A stretch of DNA of 64,000 bases from Plectrocnemia conspersa (Eukaryota; Arthropoda; Insecta; Trichoptera; Polycentropodidae): positions 310,001 through 374,000 of the forward strand of contig VTFK01000208.1 of the NCBI GenBank assembly GCA_009617715.1, written 5' to 3'. The notes beneath the pieces are model-generated. The model saw nothing but the letters and a program-made list of their open reading frames with translations. It made no database searches and was not told where the DNA came from. How positions within the stretch are numbered: the stretch's first letter is position 1; every line of letters begins with the position of its first letter. This document shows positions 46,745 to 58,567 of this stretch, piece by piece. Made by a program: the position numbers and the translations under genes.

Positions 46745-49700
46745 GTGTTTTCGAATGGAGCGGGGGTGCAATCGTGCCAAACGGCGGAGGTCGTTTGCTT
46801 CTTCAGATTTCTCATACGCTGAGATTTTACCGTAAAAAGTGACTGTAACTCTATGTTCAGCGCGGTATATGAAGGTTCAGATAATAAGGATACGTTTTTA
46901 TTTTAATATTCGATATTGACTTGACTGGTTTTATGACGCTAAGCCTATAAATGGATCGTTACTGTGTTTCACTTAATACCGTTATTGAATCTCTATAAAG
47001 ATGTCAGTTTGAGGCTCTTTATAGTGATATATAATAGAACTGGGTTAGTGCCGATTCAGGCTTTCGACTATAAGTACGGTAATGAGGTATTACATATTTG
47101 TTTATTATGTTGGATACAGGTTATGTATTATTAGGCATGTACATATAATTATGAAGGGAGGCATATTTTAAGCGTTGGATCTGTGTTTATATTATTAACT
47201 ATTATCTAAATGTAATTTCGTTTCATAAATATTTTTTTCTTGAATAAATATACATAAAGGGTCATTTCAGCATATAATGGACTACGAGAGAAGTATTCAT
47301 CTCAATTAAGTCCTTGATTGATTTTCTTTTATATTGTTCTTAAAGCGAATTTGCGCGAAGTAAAAAAATTGTAGCTTAAAATCGTTGCCTTCACAACTAA
47401 CTACGTTCCATTGTACAGTTTTAATGTATCTAAATTTCTAAGCAGCAGTTCTGTAAATATTTCATATCTATTTATATGTTTATTGAGACAGTAAAATAAT
47501 CTTTAAGAAGTATACTATACATATGTGTATATACTAGAGCTATCGTCTTAATTTGTATACTCTTTAGCAGGAATATGAGAAAATACTGACTTATACTAAT
47601 TATTGATACTGTGTGAACTGGTTTAATGGTTCTTAATCTATGGTTTATTAGTTAGAAGTTAGCATTATAATAATTATCAGAGCGTTTAGATTACTTACTT
47701 CTTATAGTTCCGATTCGCTGAAGCGCACTGTACTTGATTGATGAAAGTAAGACTCAATCCAATTAATTTGCTAAAAATCCTTTTATTGCGAATCTACTAC
47801 GAACAAGTGTCTGTAATATATATGTATATACATATATATACTATGATTTAAAAAGTAATGGATTTCATTCGTAAATCGTCAATCTATATAAGTCAATTTA
47901 CTGATACTACATAAGTGTCGGTAATTTAATATAGGTCAGATTTCAACGTATGCGGACTGTGTTCATATACCTTTTCCGGGTTAAATTGAACGCACTAGAT
48001 ATCGCATTGTATTTTTTTGCGGTTCACAAGTGCGCATTTACAACTCATGTAGACCTTCTAATTTTACTTAAACATTTTGATACATTGCCAAAGAATTCAG
48101 CGACATTACTTCGGGCAATTTATATTTTATTCGTCAACAAACTTAACGTCAACGTAATCCGGTAAACAGATCATAGACCTCTGAAGACCCGTTAAAAGTT
48201 AAAAGTTGCAATTATTATCATATTAGTAGGGCGAATATATACATTTTTTAAATGTTATTCGACGAGTTGAATCTTAAAAAAATGGTCTGCGAGTTGTGCA
48301 ACACTCTAGTGTTTTTCAGCAAAACATCAAGGAATTTGCATATCAGAGGCTTTAATTTGCGTAAATCCGTTGTAAACACTGTTTTGCTTATCAGTTAAGT
48401 CTGTTGAAATTTTGGCTCACAGTACACATTCGGCTATAAGAGGAATATTCAAAATTGTAAATTTTCACTGTATATAGTGAAAATTAATTATCTTTGTATT
48501 TTACTTTAAATAAAGTTATCAATTCTTGCTTATCGTTCGACCTAAAAAGCAAAATCGTGTATTTGATAAGCGAATTATCTAATTCATGTATATGACATTG
48601 TGCATATAGTGCAATCAAGTTTATTCCACATAGATAATAAAATAAGTAATATTTCGTTATCTTTATAAAATGACGTTATAAGCTTGCTCCATTAGGAAGT
48701 ATGTATTCAAAAATCTAAATAATATAAATACAAGAAAAGGAGACCTAGTGTATATAAGTAATTGCAATCTCAGCTATTCAGTAAAGCTCTTTTTGAAGTT
48801 GCTCAGGGGTGGTGTCGACAATCCGTCGAAGCTCGCCTACTTTCAGCTGCTAGCCAGCTTCTCAACTAGGTTAAAAACTAAAACTAGAAAAAAAAAACAA
48901 GTGTGATAGTGCTCATCTATTTTAGATATGCACCATAATTTTTATTTTTTAATGTTTAATGTTATATTACAAAATTTCGTGTGATTCCTAATTATAGTCA
49001 TCTAAGTCTGTTTAAGAATGTGTGTATTTATTTCAATAATATAAATAATTTCACAAACATATATAATTATATATACTACAATTTTATAAAAAAATTACAA
49101 TTTTAATGAGAGAAAAAAAAAAAAAAATAAGTGATAATTTGAATATATTTCACTAAAGATCTGAAACCATTGATATGTTGTCTTTAGCTTCTAAAGCAAT
49201 GCTTGCTTTAATATCTTGTGCTTGTATTTAAATTTAATTTTGTTTTTATCGTAGTTTCACGAAATATTTTTTTAATATTTTATGGTATGAAAATAACAGT
49301 GTTGCTATTTGAAAGCTAATATGCAGTTTTTAAGATTAGTATGAAAAGGTGTATTATATATTATTTTTATAACTTTATTTTAAATGACTTGTAATTCAAA
49401 AAATAATAGTATTACAGGTGTTACTCCACACCGGGTTATACATATGTTAAAAAATGTCTCATATTTTTTTTAAGTTAACTCGCTTTTTCTATTAAATATC
49501 GGCTTAATGTCCGCAATAGCGGCAAGTCTTTTAAAACGAAGTTTTAAAATTATTAAATTTAAACTTGGAGTCCAGGTATTTAACGCTTGTTTTCCATTTT
49601 ACTTCACTGCCCTCTTAATTTAAGAAAGGTGATGGCAGAGTTTGTCTACGTTTTGTAAAAATAATTGCATCTATTTTAATTCGATTGATTTTAATTTTCC

Positions 49701-49779
49701 ATCTCCCAAAAAAAATATTTAAGATTTATTTTTTTTTGTTATTTATGAGCGATTGGGTTAAGACCGTAAACATTAATTA
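46745..49779. other. A+T-rich DNA, no gene seen
   Basis: No coding exon, RNA gene or bounded transposon could be supported. A short GC-richer patch lies near 48790-48870. Confidence 0.4.
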
Positions 49780-50230
49780 AAATTGCTGTATCGTCAGAGT
49801 ATTTTTTATTTTTGGGATATCGTTCGTATATAAGATAAAGAAAAACGGCCAGAGCAAACTTCTCCGAGGAACTTTCCTGAGATCGAGAGCTCAATATTTA
49901 GTTAAACTAGATAGCTTCTACTTCTCAGGTATGAGCGTATTAAGCAGTTAGTCAGAGGTTTTGTATTTGTATAGTTTATGAATCAAACCGTCATGCCACA
50001 CTGTGTTTATATCTAACATTAAAAGACTTACTCTTCTTCATATTAAAATTAAAAAAACCCAAACTATTTAGTTGATGTATTGTCGAGTGATTTTCACGGA
50101 AACCAAACCGTCATTAATCCTTTATTCCCCAAAGATTATTTGATCAAATATTTTACTAAATGGCAGCAATAAACTGATGGGACGATAACTAATCAGAAAT
50201 ACTTCTATTTATTAAATATTATAACTTCAT
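49780..50230 (-). pseudogene. Non-LTR reverse transcriptase relic
   Basis: The minus strand in broken frames shows, in RT order, remnants aligning with the NHSTIHQL block, a tract corresponding to AFDTVWHDGL (here TQCGMTV), then LLWPFFFILYTNDIPKIKN, the equivalent of GVPQGS..GP.LFN.YTNDIP. Numerous stops. A jockey- or CR1-like family is the best guess. Confidence 0.5.
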
Positions 50231-52956
50231 ATGGAATATCTTATATGTATGTATTAAAAAACGAGAAACGGCAAATATAAAATGACACATAAATAATAAG
50301 TTTTTTAGTGTTGCTGAAAGAAGTTAGAATTTATTTATAAACATATATTTCGCAATGCCAAAATACACATTAAATGAGTTAGATGCTGCACCATTTAATT
50401 AAAACTATATGTTGAAGTAGATCCACTGGTTTTTTTTTTTAAATAAATAGTCAATGTTTCTGAATATCTTTGTGAATTGTCCATTAGTGCACAACTTTTA
50501 GAAGACTTCGCATTGTTGCGTCCTCTATTCTACTTAACATTTAACATCAAAATACATACATACATACATATTTCAAAAACACAGTGCAATAAAATAAATA
50601 AATACGAAAAAATTTAAATGCGCAATATATAAAATAATTGTTCCATAAAATGAATTGTTTGTGCATTACGAACGAGTGAGCGGTAGCGATTGAGTAGTTT
50701 TCAGAACAATAAACACCTTATGAATAAACTCTGCAACGAATCCTTTTCTGAAGAAAACAATTTCTTTTATGGAACAAAGTATTTATTTAAATGCACATAT
50801 CTCTTCCCTGTTATATATCATCATAATTCCCTGTTAAATACCAACCAATAAATACATAAAATTAAAGGATAATATTCTTTCTGAGAATGATTCGATATAT
50901 GTACATGTAAACTACAATAGATATTTCTATATTTTTTTATTATTGATTTTTTAAAATGAAAATTCATAGACCTATATCACCCTGTACTTTTTGTATTCAT
51001 AGCAACGTCACGTGCAAACATTAAATTTGATCATTTTTCACATCTCAATGACGCATTCATCTGCAAAAAATAAACATATTTGCCTAGGCCGAAAAAAATC
51101 ACTGTCATAATTTACTCGTTTTGCACGAAGCGATTTTTAAGAATTCATTTGAACTCGATTCAGACTTTTGTGTGTGCATCTGTTAAATTTGACGGTCATT
51201 TATTTAACATTGCACTTTTCGATTGCCTTTATTAAGTCGTGGAATTGTCGTGAGGTTCATTGTCGCGGAAGGGTTCACCCCAACTGCGAAAACGACGCCA
51301 TATTAAATTTAGAGATGACAATTATTGTCCTCCTTCGGGCGGAATGTCGCCGATGTAAAAATCCAATTTGCGAACGCTTGAAAATTGAATATGAAAAAGG
51401 GGAAAATAAAAGCTCCACTTTGTACTCCTACATAAATATAAAAGATATTTCCACCTCGCATACAAACTATTGAGGTATTGAATTCTTGACTTATATCAGA
51501 GATGGACAAACTTTTGAGGACTGTGGTCTATACACTGGTGAAACTTCAAAAAACTAGTTTTCAGTATAAATTTATTTTTGTTAAAATTATCATTAAAAGC
51601 AAAACATAGGTAAATACAATACATATAATCTTAACCTCTAACATATACATTGCACACTCAATCGAATATTCGATTGATTGGATTATTTGCCCGATTTTCA
51701 ACTGTATCTCAACTAAAAATAAAAAAATAAAATGAAGCAATTTGTATACTTTAGAAACACAGGTAGTCATTATGCCCGAGTGACTAGTACCGCTTCAAAA
51801 TCTATGGTCATTTATGCTTCTTTATATCTTTTTTAAATGAGAGGTAATGAAAAATGCGTCTCAACCAAAAATGCTTTTACGCATTCGAAAAACATGTGCG
51901 ATTTGAATGTTTATCGGATGTATCTACTATGACCGAAATTTGCAGAATTCATTAATTGAACGAAATAAAATGTTGTAAAGGTCCACCATTTATTATCGTT
52001 TTATGCTTATCTCAAAAACAGGTTAAAAGAGTAAAATTTATAATTTATAAACTAATAATTTTGAATTGCAAATTGACAAAATCAATAAGCAATATTTTTT
52101 CATTTAATAACCTAATTATATTCAGTCAATTTTAAAATTCATATAACTCTCTTCATTGATACGATTTCTATTTTCAGTCCATATTTAATTTACACGCTAA
52201 GAATGCAGCTTTTCCTTTTTAAAGTTCTGAAAAAATAGAATCTATTAAGCCTTTCAATTAAATTCACAATTGTTTTTTAAAGCTCTTTTAAAACACAAAT
52301 GTTGCTCTTGATATACATATTATATATGTATATGTATATCAAGTGCTCCAGATCGCTGGCGAAATCATTCCATGAGATTGGATTTTTTCATATTTGTTAT
52401 GCTTATTTTTTACATTCTGAATTTTCAAGAAAATGCACGTTATGTGTTCGAGGAAGACCGCAATTGTTTTTAATTTCTTTTTATCATATTTCTGAAGCAT
52501 CTATAGTTTACTAAAATAATTCACGAAAATGATAATTTAAAACTAATAATAAGTTATAAGTATTTCTGTATTATTTTCGAGTTATTAGATGTATTCTACG
52601 GGTTTACTTTTTCGCAACGTGTGTGAATTCTTCCTTGTATAATTTTTAAACATAAATTTCAGCGAGTGACTCATTAAGCTAATACACTGCACATAAAATA
52701 TAGGCAGATGTTATTCAAATTTGTCTTTCACGTTTACAAGTAAAAATGAGGTATTTAGTAATATTCGACCTTTGTGGACAAGGTCGTTTTTTTAATATTA
52801 GACCCCAGGACGAATTTATCGGTGTGCTGCATTGCGGAATACTCTTGAGTGTTCTTATCGTTTTTCTTCGAGAAACAATTCATAGCGGCAGCCTGCGCGG
52901 TCCTGCGTTGTTTTGCAATTTCCTTTGATACGTACTACATACACACCTCTGCACAT
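50231..52956. other. A+T-rich DNA, possible regulatory block
   Basis: A GC-balanced unique stretch at about 51120-51450 carries a 101-codon plus ORF (51168-51473) of no known family and no splice context; conserved non-coding DNA is as likely. A (TACA)n microsatellite lies near 50555-50575. A hAT-like word (CAGAGATGGACAAAC) near 51498 has no partner. Confidence 0.35.
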
Positions 52957-53113
52957 ATGTATGATGGATGGTTGTTTTTCGTCGGAGGTCGCAGACTGTC
53001 GTCGGTACCGGCGACTTTACTTACCGACGACGACGACGTCGCGTCTATTCATAGAAAACCCATTGGCGAAGTGGGAAATTCTAAACTGTTTACACGACCG
53101 GGCCGGGGAGGAT
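52957..53113 (+). CDS. Weak candidate exon, unidentified
   Basis: A CpG-rich island ends at a near-consensus donor, GAGGAT/GTAAGT at 53114. From the ATG at 52957 it reads MYDGWLFFVGGRRLSSVPA..., 52 codons plus 1 nt, with an Asp run and the phosphosite-like RRLSS. An overlapping frame from 52961 (MMDGCFSSEV...) reaches the same donor in phase 0. Neither matches the phase-2 ends of the islands at 24.8 and 36.3 kb. The exon may be a leader rather than coding. Confidence 0.28.
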
Positions 53114-54759
53114 GTAAGTATTGATCTGCATGGGACGTATTCATGTATATTTTATGTATCAGATTGAATCTGTGTTTGCCAATTAATTTTATATTAGATT
53201 TACACCTTAAAGGGGGAAATCTTTTGTGATATATGTCGCGTCAACGTAACAAACACGTTACGTGACGGCGGCGGTGTGTTTGCGATCGTTTTGCATAAAT
53301 TCGAAGAAGCCTTACGTGTACGGGACAAGGGCGTAGTTGACATAGTGATAGAGCTAGTGGTGAATATTTTAATTCTTAAATTGCTTCAAAAGCTTTTTAG
53401 TGTAATATTTTAATTAGCCGGTCGTTAAAAATTAAGCAGTGGTTCCAGACATATCTCAAATGCTTCTTAATGGATGAAGTTGAGTGGTGTATCATCGTCT
53501 TAAATGCAGACGAATATAGATGATTTATACGGCTCGTTGAACGTCCAGTGCTCCACTTACAGTTATTGATTGATTTTATTAGTCTTACAAATGCGTTTTG
53601 CTCTTTTATTCTCCTATTTTAAATTACTGTTATTTTGAAGTGTTGGCATTTAAGTGCATATTTAAAATGATATATATTATATAACAGTGAAATCGATAGC
53701 AAATGCATAATCAATAAGCATAGCATAATTAACAGTAAAGGCAATACCAAGTTATAAGCTTATATAAAATACATATACGAAACTGGATTCATTACTAGTT
53801 TTAATAAAAAACATCGCGAATTGAATTTACGGTCATTTTCTAACAATTGCAATAATTGATGTAGGTGTTTTAAAAACGGCAGTAACCTAAGTAAATATAC
53901 ATTTGTATATACTGATGATGTAAAATCATAGCAAAATAATATTTTTGATAAATATTGTGTGTATGTATGTGTCTGGAAAGCATACATAGATATTAATTTA
54001 TTAAAATAATTCAATGCGTATTTTTTATATATATTTGTATATTATTTATAGAAACTACAAAACATGCAATTTTACTTGTATATACATAACAGCAACTGTA
54101 ATCTATATAAATAAAAGGCAATGTTTGTATGTGTGTGCCCTAAAAACTGAAAAAAAAACTACTGGAACGATTTTGCTGAAAATTTTACAGTTTGTTCTTA
54201 TAAGAGCCAGGAGTGTTTTGAGAATGTTTAGAGAAAATATGATAGGTAGCGCTGTTGTTTTTACAGTGTTGTCAGACTCAAATGCGCTCGCGATAATTTT
54301 GATATCATATCATGTCACATCACCGCCGTCGTATTTTTCTTTCTTTAAATATATCTTAATTAAGTATCACAATTCACAAGAAATCGTTGAAAGTATGTGG
54401 ATTGTTTGTCTTGTGATCAATTATGCGTTGCATGCTCACGTGTAGGAAAATCAAATGATTTGTTTGTATATGCGCCAAATGGAATCAGTAAAACATATTA
54501 TAACCCAAAGCATTGCAATGATTCATTAATTTAAATTTATTTAATTCAAATAAAATTAATATTGTACATTTTATTGTTTTCGTAAAATATACAAATGGCG
54601 CTAAAGCGGAATTGGATACTATATTTTTACTTTTTGTAATAAATATTCCGGCTGTTAAGAATACTCGCTCGCTTTCTGTTGATGTTGGCTTAACTGTGAG
54701 CAAATATATATTATATATTAAATATTTTCGTTTTACGGCTAAGTCGTAAAACCTTAGAT
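53114..54759. other. A+T-rich DNA, no gene seen
   Basis: No supported feature. The 143-codon plus ORF at 54014-54445 is A+T-driven, without splice context or recognisable motifs. Confidence 0.4.
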
Positions 54760-55339
54760 CAGTGTTTCTCGACTTTTTTTACATATGCACTGAAAATATA
54801 ATAAACATATTGCGGACCGCTAATGCAGAAATATAGAATATTAATTATATAGTTCGATCTGAATCTCAAGTATTAATTGCACATGAATTTTCGTTTAGGA
54901 CAACAGCAATTAAAAATTCTTCTAAAAGTGGAATCATTCCTGTGTGTTCTTCTTGCATCAAATTTTATGTACTTTTTTATCATATTGCCTAGCAATTATT
55001 CTTTTTGACGAATAACGAATCGACACATTTCGTTTTCCTTGTTTCTTAGAAACTTGATGTACTTGTTTTTGAAATATTTTCGGTTACTTCACTACTCTTC
55101 TCCTGACTATTATTGTTGGTAAAGAATATTAAAAGATTTTGCTGTTCATTTTTGTTTAGTTATATTTTGTAGGGCTTATATTTTTTTTTTAATATAACAA
55201 TATGCTATTAAAAACGAATTGCAAATGTATGGGTTTTTAAGATTTTCTTGAAAGTTTTAACGTAGCATTTTAAAAAAATATATGCCGAATATTTGCAGAG
55301 CATCAGAAGTTTTTTACAGACCACCGGTTGAAAAATCTG
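54760..55339. mobile_element. Probable decayed hAT element (580 bp)
   Basis: The left end CAGTGTTTCTCGAC and, reversed from the right, CAGATTTTTCAACCGG resemble hAT termini, followed inward by GCGGACC-type words on both sides. The flanking 8-mers (CCTTAGAT and GTCTACAT) match at only 4 positions, so the boundaries are provisional. Confidence 0.5.
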
Positions 55340-56971
55340 GTCTACATTACAGTTTAGATTAGACTATTATTATTATATAGTGAAATCAAATATTTATGTT
55401 AAAAACATATTTAAAGTATGTCCTTTATGTATTTAAATTATTATTTTATTTCAGTCAAATTTGTGTGATGTATGTAATATTATATAATAATAGTATGTGA
55501 ATGTTTCCTTGTCACTTACAGCAAAAACCTAATAAATTTTCGATAATCAATCGTTGGGGTTTTGTGTCGCAAATCCGTGGATTAGACCGCAGATTGACGT
55601 ATTACTTTTTCAGGGAGATTTCATTTGGAAACATATTTTTTACATTTTTACCTCTCGTATAATCCTTTAGAAAAGTATTGCGTTTAACTGTTGATCAAGT
55701 TTACGCCCGTTGTTATTTTTATCGTTCGATTATTTTGCAACTTTTCTATTTTATTTATTCCTTGCGTGATTTCTTACGTAGTCAACCTTGAAAATGATTG
55801 AATAATGGTAAAATTAAACAAAAGTAAAAAAAGTAAAAAATTTATGTATTAATTTAATTATCACGATTAATAATTTTATTTATTTAATATTCAGTATTAA
55901 TTTACTTTATGTATTATATTATATATTATAAGTCCCTAAATCTTGATTCGTATGTAGCATGACGCACAACTGAAGCCGGAATTAAAACAAGACCATTGTC
56001 TCCAATGTCGTATTAAAAATATAGCCTTGACAAATACACAATATGCGTCGTTTTCTTCGCCCGTTCTAATTCTCATTCTCTCGCATTGTACAATTCAATA
56101 AGGTTTGCATACGAGCGAATATGTGTTGTCGTAAAAAGCTGAGTTTGACGAATTGGCTTCTCGGAAAGTTTCATGCTTTAAAACGACCATCGAGTGTCGT
56201 ATCGCACGGGAAATTAATATGAGAGTGAAACTTGGGCAATTTGGAACTGTCTCGAATGCGAACTGTACAAACGAGCAGAGACATAGTCGTCTCTGCGATT
56301 GAATAAAGCGAATTGAGATAAAAGCACGCAGATGCTCGGTGACACAAAAAAAAGTATGAAAAGAATATTTTTGGAAAATTTTCAAGGTGAATAATATATA
56401 AAATGCTTAGAAAGGGAATATAGATAATGTAGATGTACGAACATATATAATATAATGTGACTTCTATATAAAAGAAATTCTATTTTTAAATGTAAAGATT
56501 TTCAGTATGTATAGAAAAGTTTGTTTGTAAGTCACGAAGGCGTTGAGAAAATTGTTAAGGTAATAAAGATTTTTTTACGAATCACGGTTCGTATTGTGTT
56601 TTGTCAATATTGTAAATATATTCAGTCGTCTCGTCTATTATTTGCTACGTTTATAATACTGTATATAAATAAACTGATATTGATCACGAATATTATTAAT
56701 AAAAAAATAGTAATGTTCAACTTATGGTATAAAAACGATTATAGGCTTATTTTATTTTGCACTTTCTACTCCTTGTACTGAAGTAAATTCAGTGGGTTTA
56801 TTACCAGAGAGCTTCTAATGAAACACAATTATTATTATTGATTGATGACGATGGATCAATTGTTACGTTTAAGTCATGCGTATATGGGATCGATTATATA
56901 TTTTTTTGAAATTAATAAAAAATATCGGAATGTATTTTTTTCTACTTTATTTTTAACTTCAGAATAATAAT
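55340..56971. other. A+T-rich DNA, no gene seen
   Basis: A GC-balanced unique block at about 55960-56350 has a 96-codon open minus frame of no known family. It resembles the other putative regulatory blocks. Confidence 0.35.
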
Positions 56972-57023
56972 CCTGTAAATACTATATTATTGTATTTGGA
57001 TACAATAATATAGTATTTGCAGG
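56972..57023. repeat. 24-bp inverted repeat with 4-nt loop
   Basis: The arms begin CCTGTAAATACTATATTA and are complementary at 23 of 24 bases around TTGG. It may be a microRNA-like or cruciform-forming palindrome. Confidence 0.8.
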
Positions 57024-57484
57024 AATAGTGTATGAAGTAGAAAATAGCCTACGGTAGACCCCCCAATAACACGGTAAATTGGGGACGTGCTATTTAGGTG
57101 CCCGCTACTTTCTGTGTGAGCCAGCCAAAGAGAGAATATCTCAACATACGCGCCTCATTCGTACTTACGTATTGTAAAAATATGTATTTGTATTGTTTTT
57201 TTTATAATAATTGTAATTCTTTATGAACCTATGTATAATATATTCATTATTCAAACTATATTTTTTTATTCTTTATTACTTTAAGAATATATTCGAATTT
57301 TTATCGTTCACTGTTCGTAATCCGAATAGTTGAAAATAACAAATATTGGAAATCATAGTCTCTAAGCATTACTTATCATGAGTTAAAGATATGCGCCACG
57401 CAACCTATAGCAATGAAGTCAGCGTTGAGTAGCACTATAAATTTCCAATATAATGTTGAATTTAATTATCATTCTAATGCTTGA

Positions 57485-58567
57485 ACTACACTCTCTGGAA
57501 GTTATCCGAACCGAAGTTCAACTTAAGTCGGCCGAGGTCGCCGACTTCCGAGTAGCGGTCATACTGCCACAAATTTCATATGACGTCCGCACGGCGGCTG
57601 CTGTCATGTACAGCTGGCATATTTGCGCGCGATCAAAAAATGTGCCAAATACTCGCAATTTTAAAATTGTCTTATTATTAAAATTACGCTACTGATAATT
57701 ATAAAAAAAATTGTGTGGGCACTCACCAATACAATATCAGTGAAAACTTTTCGGTCGTAAATATTCAATTCACGCAAAATATTTGTCGGCTTTTACAAAA
57801 TGCAATAAGGCATAAAAACGATACTTCAGAATACGAACACCACATCTGTGACTATCCTAGAATTTGTCACCATTGATTCTAAATAAGAATTCGTTATGGT
57901 GTGACATTTATGTAAACCGATCTAGGAAAATACATAAGGATATTCGAAACGATTTTTTTTAACAAAATCAAGTACCACTAATTATTTTTTAATTGTTTAA
58001 TTTAATATGAAAAAAAATATATTAACGATATATGTTAGAAGAATATACTATCAAAAATATAATTAATCCCTTTTGGTGCTCTAAAATATTCAAAGATGTC
58101 AGTAATAGTCTGTTGAAGTCCCCGATAAGCATGTGGTATTATAACTTGACCACGTGACCACGATGCAGCGCTCGTCATGCGTATTGACCACAGGACGCCT
58201 ACGCGCATACTGAAATTGAACCGAGTTACTCGTTCTATCTCAGTTTGCGAAAAACCATATTATTATCTCTCTCACTCTCGTCACTTAACACGCGAGAGAG
58301 CGAAAGGGGAAGTATCTCACCGCTCGCGCTCGAAAGAGCAGCTCCGATTTCGGTTTCTTTGACTTCGGTCCGATTACCGACAATGTTCGGAAGCGCTCGA
58401 AGCTGGCCAAGCCGACTGAATTACCTCCACTTTACTTCTCGGTAAACTCGGACAACTTCCGAGAGATTTTAGAGCGGGTAGAACGGAACTCGACCGAAGT
58501 AACCCCGAAGTAACCCACTATATTCTCCATCCTTGGCCAACCTTGGCCAACTTCCAGAGAGTGTAGT
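57485..58567. mobile_element. DNA transposon with 19-bp perfect inverted ends (1083 bp), superfamily unknown
   Basis: ACTACACTCTCTGGAAGTT at 57485 recurs exactly inverted at 58549-58567. The body is GC-rich relative to the flanks and contains no transposase. Fragments of the same family lie at about 11722-11790 and 395-480. The flanking bases show no clear target duplication, so the superfamily is unassigned. Confidence 0.75.

Noticed and set aside
51168..51473. 101-codon plus ORF as a secreted cysteine-rich peptide gene
   Set aside because: It has a hydrophobic start and several Cys, but no splice sites or known spacing pattern, and the opposite strand is also open. A conserved noncoding block explains it as well.
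54014..54445. 143-codon plus ORF as a gene
   Set aside because: The composition simply reflects A+T-rich DNA; no domain, start context or splice evidence.
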